Assembly: GCA_009775355.1 (NCBI GenBank)
Contig: VSPN01000019.1
Coordinates: 1 to 43,773, forward strand
Length of the DNA: 43,773 bases
Direction of reading: 5' to 3'
Source of the DNA: Muribaculaceae bacterium
GTDB lineage: Bacteria > Bacteroidota > Bacteroidia > Bacteroidales > Muribaculaceae
Of this stretch, positions 16,378-24,426 are shown one piece after another (positions within the stretch are counted from its first letter, which is position 1; each line of letters opens with the position of its first letter). The translations under genes and the position numbers were made by a program. The notes beneath the pieces were generated by a model that saw only the letters and a list, made by a program, of their open reading frames with translations, did not search any database and was not told where the DNA came from.

Positions 16378-17769
16378 ATGAATATACAATCACTGAAGAC
16401 ATTTGTCATAGCGGCAATAGCGGCGATCTGCCCACTCCAGGCCACCGCAGTCACCGACAAGGAGATGGAGGAAGCCCGCACCATAACGGCAAAGGCATAT
16501 CTGCGTTACGCCAACGACGGGTCAGGATACCTCGATGAAGTGAAGGCCACGACAATGGCAGGACTGAATGCGAACCTTAAAGCCAAAGAGAAGGAGAACC
16601 TCAAGGCCTTCAACTCCGTGAAAGTTCCCTCGGACTACTCATCGTGGGACAAGGATAAACTCGTGGAATTCTGGGCGGTGACATTCTTTACCTCTCCGGC
16701 ACTGAGCGACAAGGGTAAAATTGCGAAATCAAGAGTCCGCAAACAGATATCGGCCATGAACATCGCCGCTCCAGCTCCGAAGGAACAGGCTAAAAAGGAG
16801 GAAGCCAAAGCAGTGGAGCCCGCGGCGGCCGCAGAAGCCGCAGGCACGGCGCTGCAGGAAAATCCGGCACCGGCGGAGACAGAGCCAGGAAATGACGCCG
16901 TTGCTACTGACGCCACAACCGCACAGACACAGGAAGAGCTGCTGTCTGACCAGAACGCCATCGAGAAAGACGCGGCCGACGCCGCGACCGAACGTCCACA
17001 AGAGGAGAGCCACACATGGGTGTATGTGCTCGTTCTGGCCGTTCTTGTCGGCATAGTCATATGGCTCGTGGTCTACGCGGCCAATCTCATGAAACGCCAG
17101 CCCGACGGCAACGGCACGGATGACAGAGGGGACAGCGCGGAACTCCGCGACCAGGCCCGCAAGGCGATAGCCGCCAAGAACAAGGAGATCGAAGAACTGC
17201 ACGGGCGTCTTCAGGCTGAAGAGAGCAAATCGGCCGACCTCGGCATGGAACTCGAACGTCTGCGACTCGACAAGAACCGTCTTGAGGAAACAGTGTCGCG
17301 TCTGCGCGAGGAAAACGCCACGCTGACACGCCAGCTTACACCGGGAGCAGCGCCACGTGCCGCGTCATCTCCGACAGCCCGCACGCAGGAGCCTGTGGCG
17401 CCTGAACGCAGGGAGACCACGCACGAAGCCGCCCGGGAACAGAAACCGATACTCCGCGTCATATATCTCGGACGCGCCAACGCACGCGGCATATTCGTGC
17501 GTGCCGACCGACGCATAAACGCCGGCAACACGATATACCGTCTCGACACCAACGACGGCCTTGTGGGCACATTCCACGTGGTCGATGAACCGGAAGTGGT
17601 CGATGTCGCGCTCTCCAACCCAGCCGAATATCTCGGCAACGGCTGCACAGGCGAGGATCTCGCCGACACCACAGGCGTGACACGCATCGTGACAGAAAGC
17701 GCCGGCACCGCCATTTTCGAGAACGGCTACTGGAAGATACTGCGCAAAACCCGCATACGCTACGAATAA
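16378..17769 (+). CDS. Single-pass membrane coiled-coil protein of unknown function
   Basis: I do not recognise a named family. The 463 residues comprise a signal peptide (cut after ATA, residue 24) and an alpha-helical domain (25-130), then an Ala/Pro/Glu-rich linker (131-210). A transmembrane helix (about 215-236) leads to a coiled coil (about 254-321), a second low-complexity linker, and a beta-rich C-terminal domain (358-463) starting ILRVIYLGRANARGIFVR. Topology would put the N-terminal domain in the periplasm and the coiled coil and C-domain in the cytoplasm, so it could pass a signal or tether something across the inner membrane. It begins 34 bp after rpoN and is probably cotranscribed. 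Confidence 0.7.
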   Translation: MNIQSLKTFVIAAIAAICPLQATAVTDKEMEEARTITAKAYLRYANDGSGYLDEVKATTMAGLNANLKAKEKENLKAFNSVKVPSDYSSWDKDKLVEFWAVTFFTSPALSDKGKIAKSRVRKQISAMNIAAPAPKEQAKKEEAKAVEPAAAAEAAGTALQENPAPAETEPGNDAVATDATTAQTQEELLSDQNAIEKDAADAATERPQEESHTWVYVLVLAVLVGIVIWLVVYAANLMKRQPDGNGTDDRGDSAELRDQARKAIAAKNKEIEELHGRLQAEESKSADLGMELERLRLDKNRLEETVSRLREENATLTRQLTPGAAPRAASSPTARTQEPVAPERRETTHEAAREQKPILRVIYLGRANARGIFVRADRRINAGNTIYRLDTNDGLVGTFHVVDEPEVVDVALSNPAEYLGNGCTGEDLADTTGVTRIVTESAGTAIFENGYWKILRKTRIRYE

Positions 17770-17808
17770 GCCCACTTTCTTCCAAAGAAAGCACGTCAGC
17801 AACATTTA

Positions 17809-17840
17809 TTTGGAAAATAGCGCGAATCTTATTAACTTTG
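17809..17840 (+). promoter_or_regulatory. Promoter of tRNA-Leu(CAA)
   Basis: TTTG (17809-17812), 20 bp, then TAACTTTG (17833-17840): a textbook Bacteroidetes primary-sigma promoter. Start of transcription is expected around 17847, just before the mature tRNA at 17852. Confidence 0.85.
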
Positions 17841-17851
17841 CATCTGCAAAG

Positions 17852-17933
17852 GCCCTGATGGCGGAATCGGTAGACGCGCTGGTCTCAAACACCAGTGGAG
17901 CAATCCGTGCCGGTTCGACCCCGGCTCAGGGTA
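17852..17933 (+). tRNA. tRNA-Leu (anticodon CAA)
   Basis: An 82-nt class II tRNA. The acceptor stem GCCCTGA pairs with TCAGGGT, with discriminator A. The anticodon stem CTGGT/ACCAG encloses CTCAAAC with anticodon CAA, the variable arm is long, and the T-arm GCCGGTTCGACCCCGGC is intact. CCA is not encoded. It has its own promoter and is followed immediately by a strong terminator, so it is a stand-alone tRNA unit. Confidence 0.95.
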
Positions 17934-17938
17934 CAGGC

Positions 17939-17970
17939 TCGGGAAGCAGTCAACACTGCTTCCCGATTTT
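17939..17970 (+). terminator. Terminator after tRNA-Leu(CAA)
   Basis: TCGGGAAGCAGT (17939-17950) pairs with ACTGCTTCCCGA (17955-17966) around CAAC, followed by TTTT. It is a perfect 12-bp stem six bases after the tRNA. Confidence 0.88.
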
Positions 17971-17995
17971 GCATCGCGATATCATACAAGCATAA

Positions 17996-19408
17996 ATGAC
18001 CAGGGAAATACAAGACAATACAGAGCGACTCCGCGAGCTCGGAACCGCCCCGATAGGACGGCTACTGCTCAAATACAGTCTTCCGGCCGTAATCGGCACT
18101 GTGGTCAGCGCCGTCTACAACATAATAGACTCGATAGTGATCGGACACGCCATCGATGACCCGTATGTGGTGGCGGGAATGGCAGTGACGTTCCCTGTCA
18201 TGAACCTCGTCACCGCGCTCGGAATGCTCGTCGGGGCCGGCGCCGCGACCCGCGTATCAATCGTGATGGGTCAGAACGACCGTCGCGTCGCGGAGATAAT
18301 TCTCGGCAACTGCGTGCAGCTCACCATCATCTTCGGAATCCTCTATATCATCGGATTCTCTTTCTTTCTCGATCCGCTGCTGCGTGCATTCGGCGCATCG
18401 AAGAATTCACTGCCCTACGCCCGCGAGTTTCTCATGTGGGTGCTTCCGGGCATGGTGCTGATGAACCTAACTTTCTCCTACAACAACGTGATGCGGGCCT
18501 CGGGCTATCCGGCCAAGGCGATGTACACCAACATGATCGGAGCCGTGCTCAACGCCATACTCGCCCCGATCTTCCTTTTCGGTTTCCACTGGGGCATACG
18601 CGGCGCAGCCATCGCCACAGACATATCGATGCTCGTCACCGCCACCTGGGTGATGAGCCACTTCTTCAACCGCAACAACACACTGCATTTCACACGCGGG
18701 GCCTTCAGGTTCAAATGGCCGATAATACGAGGGGTGCTCTACATCGGCATGGCACCGTTCCTGATCAATGTGGCAGGTTCGGGTATCAACGCCATCATCA
18801 ACAACACGCTGATCGATTACGGAGGCGACAACGCAGTCGCTGCCGTTGTGGTGTTCAACCGCTATGTCACCATATTCGTCTTCATCATCATCGGCATTTG
18901 CCAGGGCATGCAGCCGATCATAGGCTACAACTATGGCTCGGGACGATACAAGAGACTGTTCAGGACTTTCTGGCTCGCAGCTGCCACAGCGGTAACCATA
19001 ACGACTGTCGGGACACTCTTCGGTGTCTTCAATCCACACACGATTGCATCTATGTTCATGCAGGACGCCGAGCAGATCAGATGCGCCGTCAACTGTCTGC
19101 GCATCACCATGATCTCGTTCTGGATTGTCGGTTTCCAGATTGTGGCCACCAACTTCTTCCAGGCTCTGGGCATGGCGGGAAAGGCGGTCTTCCTCTCGCT
19201 GACACGCCAGATAATCTTCATGATACCGCTTCTGCTGACTCTTCCCCCGCTCATGGGACTCGACGGCGTATGGGCCGCCTTCCCGATCAGCGACATGGCA
19301 GCTTCGATCACCTCGGCCATACTTCTTTGGTATCAGATACGCCACATCACCCGCGAAGCCGAAAGGAAACGCACCGAAAACGAAAAAGAAATCGAGCACG
19401 ACTACTGA
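17996..19408 (+). CDS. MATE family efflux transporter
   Basis: The 470-residue protein has about twelve hydrophobic helices arranged as two MatE halves. The N-terminal half starts PIGRLLLKYSLPAVIGTVVS and IDSIVIGHAID; the C-terminal half contains IGICQGMQPIIGYNYGSGRY, the well-conserved mid-protein MATE motif. Such inner-membrane proteins export cationic drugs or metabolites in exchange for H+ or Na+. The substrate cannot be told from sequence. The gene starts 25 bp after the tRNA terminator, so its promoter must lie within or before the tRNA region or be non-canonical. Its own terminator overlaps the stop codon. Confidence 0.92.
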   Translation: MTREIQDNTERLRELGTAPIGRLLLKYSLPAVIGTVVSAVYNIIDSIVIGHAIDDPYVVAGMAVTFPVMNLVTALGMLVGAGAATRVSIVMGQNDRRVAEIILGNCVQLTIIFGILYIIGFSFFLDPLLRAFGASKNSLPYAREFLMWVLPGMVLMNLTFSYNNVMRASGYPAKAMYTNMIGAVLNAILAPIFLFGFHWGIRGAAIATDISMLVTATWVMSHFFNRNNTLHFTRGAFRFKWPIIRGVLYIGMAPFLINVAGSGINAIINNTLIDYGGDNAVAAVVVFNRYVTIFVFIIIGICQGMQPIIGYNYGSGRYKRLFRTFWLAAATAVTITTVGTLFGVFNPHTIASMFMQDAEQIRCAVNCLRITMISFWIVGFQIVATNFFQALGMAGKAVFLSLTRQIIFMIPLLLTLPPLMGLDGVWAAFPISDMAASITSAILLWYQIRHITREAERKRTENEKEIEHDY

Positions 19409-19427
19409 TCGTGCCCGATTTCTTTTT
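19388..19427 (+). terminator. Terminator overlapping the MATE gene stop codon
   Basis: GAAATCG-A-GCACGA (19388-19401) pairs with TCGTGC-C-CGATTTC (19409-19422), with one internal mismatch and a 7-nt loop that includes part of the stop region, followed by TTTTT. The left arm lies inside the coding sequence. It separates the MATE gene from the convergent mrp gene. Confidence 0.8.
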
Positions 19428-19445
19428 ATCGTAGATTTTGAGGTG

Positions 19446-20576
19446 TCACTTGCCGACTTCGACCTTACGTGTCGGAGCGGCATTGAGATTGCGTTCGGTC
19501 ACAGCCTCGACCACATTGTCGGCGAGTGCGGCAAACGCTCTTGCCTCGACTCCGGCTCCTGCGGGATCCTTCTCAAGCTCCACGGCCACCGGCTCGCCGC
19601 CGTCGGCATGGCTCATGATATCCATCACAAGCGGAATGCGTGCAAGCAGACGCACGCCCTCTTTCTCGGCCATGCGCGCCGCTCCACCTTCACCGAAGAT
19701 ATAATACTTCTCGTCGGGGTGACGCGCCGGAGTAAACCAGGCCATGTTCTCCACCACTCCAAGCACCGGAACATTGACTTTCGGATCAGTGAACATCGCG
19801 ATACCCTTGCGGGCGTCGGCGAGAGCCACCTCCTGCGGCGTGCTGACCACTACGACACCTGTTATCGGCAAGGTCTGCACAAGCGTAAGGTGAATGTCGC
19901 TCGTTCCGGGGGGCATGTCGATGAGGAAATAATCGAGATCTCCCCACCAGGCGTCGGCAATAAGCTGGCGCAGCGCGTTGCTCGCCATTCCTCCGCGCCA
20001 CAGCACCGGCTTCTCCTTGTCGACAAGGAAACCGATCGACAGCATTCTTACGCCATAACGCTCAAGCGGCTCGATCAGGTCGCGTCCGTCACGGCTGACC
20101 ATATAGAGGGTCTCGTCCTCGACACCGAACATCTTAGGCATCGAAGGTCCGAATATGTCGGCGTCAAGCAGGCCGACCTTATAGCCCCGCGCTGCGAGAG
20201 CAACCGCGAGATTTGCGGCGACAGTAGACTTGCCGACTCCTCCCTTTCCGCTGGTGACACCTATGATGTTCTTCACGCCGGGAAGCACCTCCGGCTTCTT
20301 CTCCGGCTCGGGCTTGCGGTATTTAACGGCAATATTGCCCTTGATCTCCACCTCGGGAGATATGAAAGTATTGACCGCAGTCTCGGCCGCGCGGACCACG
20401 CTGCGGATAAAAGGATCGGTCGGGCGGTCGAAGATCAGCGAGAACGAGACTTTCGAGCCGTCGATACGGATATCATCCTCGACCATGTCGTTCTCGACAA
20501 GATTCTTGCCGTTGCCGGGATAACGCACATTGCGGAGTGCGTCGAGTATCAGGTTGGGATATAATGTAACAGCCAT
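19446..20576 (-). CDS. Mrp/NBP35 family iron-sulfur carrier ATPase
   Basis: This is a 376-residue cytoplasmic P-loop protein. Residues 1-85 are the MIP18/DUF59 domain. The ATPase domain begins at about 100 with the deviant Walker A GKGGVGKST (110-118), followed by DADIFGPSMPKMFG and the switch motif DMPPGTSD. Mrp/ApbC proteins bind and hand over Fe-S clusters. The Cys-x-x-Cys pair seen in many members is replaced here by MAWFTPARHPDEKYY, as I recall for Bacteroidetes homologues. It starts six bases after trmB and forms a minus-strand unit with trmB and the glycosyltransferase. Confidence 0.9.
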   Translation of the reverse strand: MAVTLYPNLILDALRNVRYPGNGKNLVENDMVEDDIRIDGSKVSFSLIFDRPTDPFIRSVVRAAETAVNTFISPEVEIKGNIAVKYRKPEPEKKPEVLPGVKNIIGVTSGKGGVGKSTVAANLAVALAARGYKVGLLDADIFGPSMPKMFGVEDETLYMVSRDGRDLIEPLERYGVRMLSIGFLVDKEKPVLWRGGMASNALRQLIADAWWGDLDYFLIDMPPGTSDIHLTLVQTLPITGVVVVSTPQEVALADARKGIAMFTDPKVNVPVLGVVENMAWFTPARHPDEKYYIFGEGGAARMAEKEGVRLLARIPLVMDIMSHADGGEPVAVELEKDPAGAGVEARAFAALADNVVEAVTERNLNAAPTRKVEVGK

Positions 20577-20582
20577 TTCCGT

Positions 20583-21347
20583 TTATAGTTTGTTTTCTGA
20601 CATTCCGGGGAAAGAGGGGCGCGGTATGGCGCGGTAATCGTCGCGCTCTATGTCGTCGGCCTCCGGCTCGACGAGCTGACCTTCCGCAGGGAGGCGGAAC
20701 GAGATCAGCTTTATCCGTTTGCCGCGCGAGAGCCACTGCTGTTCGTAATATGTCTTGATCGATGTGACCGGATCGACAAGTCCCGACTCATAGAGGTCGT
20801 CGGTGCAGGCAAGTGTCTCGAATCCGTTGAGTTCCACAAGCCGCCTCGTATATTCGAAAAGAAACGGAGAATCGGTCTTGAGGTTCACAACACCGCCCGG
20901 GCGCATCACCTTTCTGTAGAGATCAAGGAAACGGGTCGATGTGAGACGCTTGCGAACTTTCTGCATCTGCGGATCGGGGAAAGTGATCCAGATCTCGTCA
21001 ACCTCGCCGGGAGCGAAAAAATGCGCGATATTCTCGATCTCGCAACGCAGAAACGCGGCGTTGGTGATTTTCTCCTCCTCGACCTGACGGGCACCGGTCC
21101 ACATTCTCGCTCCCTTTATGTCGAGACCTATGAAATTGCGGGCCGGATCGCTCTTGGCCAGGCCGACCGTATATTCTCCGCGTCCGCAGCCGAGTTCAAG
21201 CACGATCGGTGCAGTTGCGGCAAAAACATCACCGTTCCATCGTCCGGAGTGCGGAAAGCCGAGACGCAGCAGCTCCTCGCGCGGATACTGAAGCACGCAG
21301 CGGAACTTCTCCATGTCGGCAAATTTTTTCAGTTTGTTCTTTCCCAA
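20583..21347 (-). CDS. trmB: tRNA (guanine-N7-)-methyltransferase
   Basis: The 254-residue SAM-dependent enzyme methylates G46 in the variable loop of tRNAs. The SAM-binding motif I is E51-L-G-C-G-R-G57. The family hallmark ITFPDPQMQKVRKRLTS (about 121-137) follows, with the DIKGARMW segment between them. The C-terminus has an acidic extension. The gene starts 64 bp after the glycosyltransferase stop, and its own stop is followed within six bases by mrp. This suggests one minus-strand transcript. No separate promoter motif was found between the genes. Confidence 0.93.
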   Translation of the reverse strand: MGKNKLKKFADMEKFRCVLQYPREELLRLGFPHSGRWNGDVFAATAPIVLELGCGRGEYTVGLAKSDPARNFIGLDIKGARMWTGARQVEEEKITNAAFLRCEIENIAHFFAPGEVDEIWITFPDPQMQKVRKRLTSTRFLDLYRKVMRPGGVVNLKTDSPFLFEYTRRLVELNGFETLACTDDLYESGLVDPVTSIKTYYEQQWLSRGKRIKLISFRLPAEGQLVEPEADDIERDDYRAIPRPSFPGMSENKL

Positions 21348-21411
21348 AATATTATGTCTTGATATTAGTGTTCATGTTTCGTCTTACGCATTCAAAAGGA
21401 AGCCTGACGAC

Positions 21412-22617
21412 TCAGTGCCACTTCCAGAACCGTGTCGGCCGCTGCCAGGTGAAGTTCTTGATCCGGCTGCCATGATGGTCGAGTCGGAATATAAGGTCTC
21501 CGACAGGTTTCCATAACCAGAAAGGCACCACACCCCACCATAGTCTCACAGACTTCATGCGCGGAGCGAGACGGCGGTAATGATATATCTCCATGCCCCA
21601 GAACCAGAACAGACCTGCCGCGGCCGCGGCCAGAGGCGCAAGAGAGGGAAGACCTGTCATGGCGGCTCCTGCCGCACAGCCCGGCACAATCCATTGCAGC
21701 CACTTCATAACCGTGGCTCTGATGAAGGGAGCACGCACAAGCCAGCGCGAGGTGAAAAGATACCTCGCCTTGCGGATGCTCCACACCCGGTTGGCCGATT
21801 CCCCCCAACGGGTTATGAGAATGCTGTCTTCCCCCAGCACGACACGCGCGTTGGATCCATCGGCAATCTCGCTGATGAAAAGATCGTCGTCGCCATAATG
21901 GAGATTGATTGTCGCCGCATAGCCCTTGTGCTCGAAAAAGACGCTTTTGCGGAACGCCAGATTATAGCCGTCGCCCCTGTAAGGACACCCTGCGGCCGCA
22001 TAACCGATCCACTGCGCGTTTGACAGGACTGAATCAAACTGACGGTACCATCTGAACGGTCCGGACAGCTCGCCGAAGTCCATGCATGAAAGGCCGAGCG
22101 AGACATCGATACGGTCTCCTTCAAGGCTGCAGAATGGAGCCATGAGAGAACTCAGCCATTTCTCCGACGGGATCACAATATTGGCCACCGTAGTGACTAT
22201 CACTTCCCCTTTGGCCGCCTTGACGCCTATCGTGGTGGCAAGTTTGCGCCGGCTGAGGTTATGCGACCCGGGCTGCACGAACGTCACATAGACGTCGGGC
22301 CACTGTCGGGCAAGTTCCTCCGAGATGTAATGAGCCTGCGCCATAGATGCGTCACATACCACTATCACCTCGAAATCGGGATAATCCTGACGCTTTATCT
22401 CGCGGACCGCCGACATGACCAGTTCCTCTTCGCCGCCCCGGGCATAGACTATGACCGAGGCCCCGGGGCACGGGTCGCCCTCTTCCGGAAGCGGAGGATT
22501 ATCAAACCTTGCGGCACGCACATAGGGACGCATGCCGTAAAAGCGTGCCACAACCGCCGCGATGAAAACCGCCGCGACAAGCACATATGATACAGCAGGT
22601 ACAGACAATGAAAACAT
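21412..22617 (-). CDS. Membrane-associated family 2 glycosyltransferase
   Basis: The 401-residue protein has an N-terminal membrane helix (about 8-25), a GT-A domain (about 50-290) and two C-terminal hydrophobic helices (about 310-345). Recognisable pieces are ASVIVYARGGEEELV, FEVIVVCDAS, GCPYRGDGYNLAFRKSVFFE and HYGDDDLF. The usual DxD metal site, expected in GEVIVTTVANIVIPSEKW, reads VAN, so the metal-binding acids are missing at that point. The protein may use another acidic cluster (GDDDLF) or have altered activity. It probably adds a sugar to a membrane lipid or glycan; donor and acceptor are unknown. It heads the trmB-mrp transcript. Confidence 0.82.
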   Translation of the reverse strand: MFSLSVPAVSYVLVAAVFIAAVVARFYGMRPYVRAARFDNPPLPEEGDPCPGASVIVYARGGEEELVMSAVREIKRQDYPDFEVIVVCDASMAQAHYISEELARQWPDVYVTFVQPGSHNLSRRKLATTIGVKAAKGEVIVTTVANIVIPSEKWLSSLMAPFCSLEGDRIDVSLGLSCMDFGELSGPFRWYRQFDSVLSNAQWIGYAAAGCPYRGDGYNLAFRKSVFFEHKGYAATINLHYGDDDLFISEIADGSNARVVLGEDSILITRWGESANRVWSIRKARYLFTSRWLVRAPFIRATVMKWLQWIVPGCAAGAAMTGLPSLAPLAAAAAGLFWFWGMEIYHYRRLAPRMKSVRLWWGVVPFWLWKPVGDLIFRLDHHGSRIKNFTWQRPTRFWKWH

Positions 22618-22720
22618 ATTCTGAAGTTATCCGATTGCATATGCACCCCCGACATAAACCTGAGATACAGAACGGAGCAGATCACATCATGACACCGCGC
22701 CGCAGAGCCGGAGGCAAACG

Positions 22721-22728
22721 CAAATTTA
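22721..22728 (-). promoter_or_regulatory. -7 element for the glycosyltransferase-trmB-mrp group
   Basis: Reads TAAATTTG on the minus strand, about 104 bp before the glycosyltransferase start. No TTTG is seen at 19-21 bp upstream. The surrounding divergent gap (22618-22840) is AT-rich and also serves the GH3 gene, for which no clear -7 motif was found. Confidence 0.5.
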
Positions 22729-22840
22729 CCACTTTTTAGTTATATAATAAAATTTAGCGCAGATATAAATATCTTTTTGTCGATTTTAACGTTTTAACTA
22801 CACATTGAAATCGTTTGGACGAATTCATTATCTTCCGCAC

Positions 22841-24376
22841 ATGAACTATACACCGATAGCCCGTCTGCCTTTCCTCATCCAGGCGCGCCGTTCCGACAGA
22901 TGGAGCGGCGAATCACACCTCATACAGGGAAAAGTGCTCAGAAGCCTTCTGCGCAGGGCCGCCGGCACGGAGACCGGACGGCGATACGGATTTGCCGACA
23001 TTCTTGAAAACAGCAATACGTATGAAGAGTTCACCGACAGGATTCCCGCCACAGACTACGAAGCAATAAGAGAAGATGTGATGCGCATGACCGAAGGAGA
23101 GCCCGATGTGCTCTGGCCCGGAGTATGCCGCAACTACGCACAGTCGTCTGGCACCTCGGGAGGGCGGTCGAAATATATACCCGTCACACGCGACAGTCTG
23201 CACCGCTGCCACTACAAAGGTGCATCCGACTGCGTGGCCCATTATCTCAGGGCCAATCCGAAGTCGCGCATCTTCTCGGGCAAAGCCCTTGTGCTCGGCG
23301 GATCGTTCTCCAGCGAACTGAAACCCTCAGACCCGCGAGTTCGCGTCGGCGACCTGAGCGCGACCCTCATCAGCCGCATCAATCCTCTTGCCGACAGATT
23401 CCGGGTGCCCGACATGCGGACAGCCCTCATGCCTGACTGGCAGGATAAGCTGCCTGCTCTTGTAAAAGCCTCGATGCATGCAGACATAACCAACATATCC
23501 GGTGTACCGTCATGGTTCCTGACCGTCATCAAGGAGGTGATGCACGCCCGCGGAGTCAGCCGCATCAGCGACGCATGGCCGAATCTTGAGGTTTTTTTCC
23601 ACGGCGGAATATCGTTCGAGCCATACCGCGCCATATACTCGTCGCTGACCGATCCGGCAAAAATGCACTTCGTCGAGACATACAACGCCTCCGAAGGATT
23701 CTTTGCCGTGCAGAACGATCTGTCGGATCCAGCCATGCTGCTGCTTATCGACAACGACATCTTCTACGAGTTTATCGACATAAGCGATCCGTCGCAGACC
23801 ATAGTTTCCATTCGTGACGTAAGAGCCGGACACGTCTACGAACTTCTCATAACCTCGAGCAACGGCCTGTGGCGTTATCATCTCGGCGACACCGTGCGCG
23901 TCGAGTCGACGTCTCCTGTCAAGATCCGCGTGGCCGGCCGCACCAAGACATTCATCAACGCCTTCGGCGAGGAACTGATGGAAGAGAACGCCGAACGCGC
24001 CATAGCGGCGGCATGTCTTGAGAACGGATGCTCCATACGCAACTACACCGCTTCGCCGGTGTTCGCCACAGGAAACACGAAAGGACGCCACCAGTGGCTC
24101 GTCGAATGGCTGCACGCCCCCTCCGATACCGGCGCCTTCGCCGCCGCACTCGACCGGGAGCTACGCCAGCTTAACTCGGACTACGACGCCAAGCGGTCGC
24201 ACACCATATTCCTCGACCCGCCGGAGATCATATCACTGCCCGCCGGCACGTTCGACCGATGGCTCAGAAGCGTCGGCACGGGCAAACTCGGCGGTCAGCG
24301 CAAAATTCCAAGACTCAGCAACACCCGCGAAATATCGGACGCGATACTCGCCATGACCGGAAACCGATACCGCTGA
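22841..24376 (+). CDS. GH3-family acyl-amido synthetase-like protein
   Basis: ATG 22841 is chosen (511 residues, starting MNYTPIARLPFLIQARR). An upstream TTG would add twelve residues without family resemblance. The protein matches the GH3 auxin-responsive superfamily of ANL adenylating enzymes: nucleotide-binding SSGTSGGRSKYIP (about 104-116), ETYNASEGFFA and LWRYHLGDTVRV. Plant GH3 enzymes conjugate amino acids to hormones. Bacterial members are common in Bacteroidetes with no established substrate. A UDP-glucose dehydrogenase gene follows after 50 bp and may be cotranscribed. The activity is therefore likely acid adenylation, with the acceptor unknown. Confidence 0.85.
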   Translation: MNYTPIARLPFLIQARRSDRWSGESHLIQGKVLRSLLRRAAGTETGRRYGFADILENSNTYEEFTDRIPATDYEAIREDVMRMTEGEPDVLWPGVCRNYAQSSGTSGGRSKYIPVTRDSLHRCHYKGASDCVAHYLRANPKSRIFSGKALVLGGSFSSELKPSDPRVRVGDLSATLISRINPLADRFRVPDMRTALMPDWQDKLPALVKASMHADITNISGVPSWFLTVIKEVMHARGVSRISDAWPNLEVFFHGGISFEPYRAIYSSLTDPAKMHFVETYNASEGFFAVQNDLSDPAMLLLIDNDIFYEFIDISDPSQTIVSIRDVRAGHVYELLITSSNGLWRYHLGDTVRVESTSPVKIRVAGRTKTFINAFGEELMEENAERAIAAACLENGCSIRNYTASPVFATGNTKGRHQWLVEWLHAPSDTGAFAAALDRELRQLNSDYDAKRSHTIFLDPPEIISLPAGTFDRWLRSVGTGKLGGQRKIPRLSNTREISDAILAMTGNRYR

Positions 24377-24426
24377 AAACGGAATAACCAGAAACAAACC
24401 AACTTACGACAAAACACAATACAACC

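Noticed and set aside
17810..17995. Plus-strand frame across tRNA-Leu(CAA)
   Set aside because: It spans the tRNA and its terminator and resembles no protein.
18436..19483. Frames of over 300 codons antisense and offset to the MATE gene
   Set aside because: Low-complexity His/Arg- or Asp/Glu-rich composition is typical of shadow frames; the MATE frame has family motifs throughout.
19443..20564. A 373-codon plus-strand frame opposite mrp
   Set aside because: It is the antisense of a gene with an exact Walker A and MIP18 domain; its own sequence matches no family and is His-rich.
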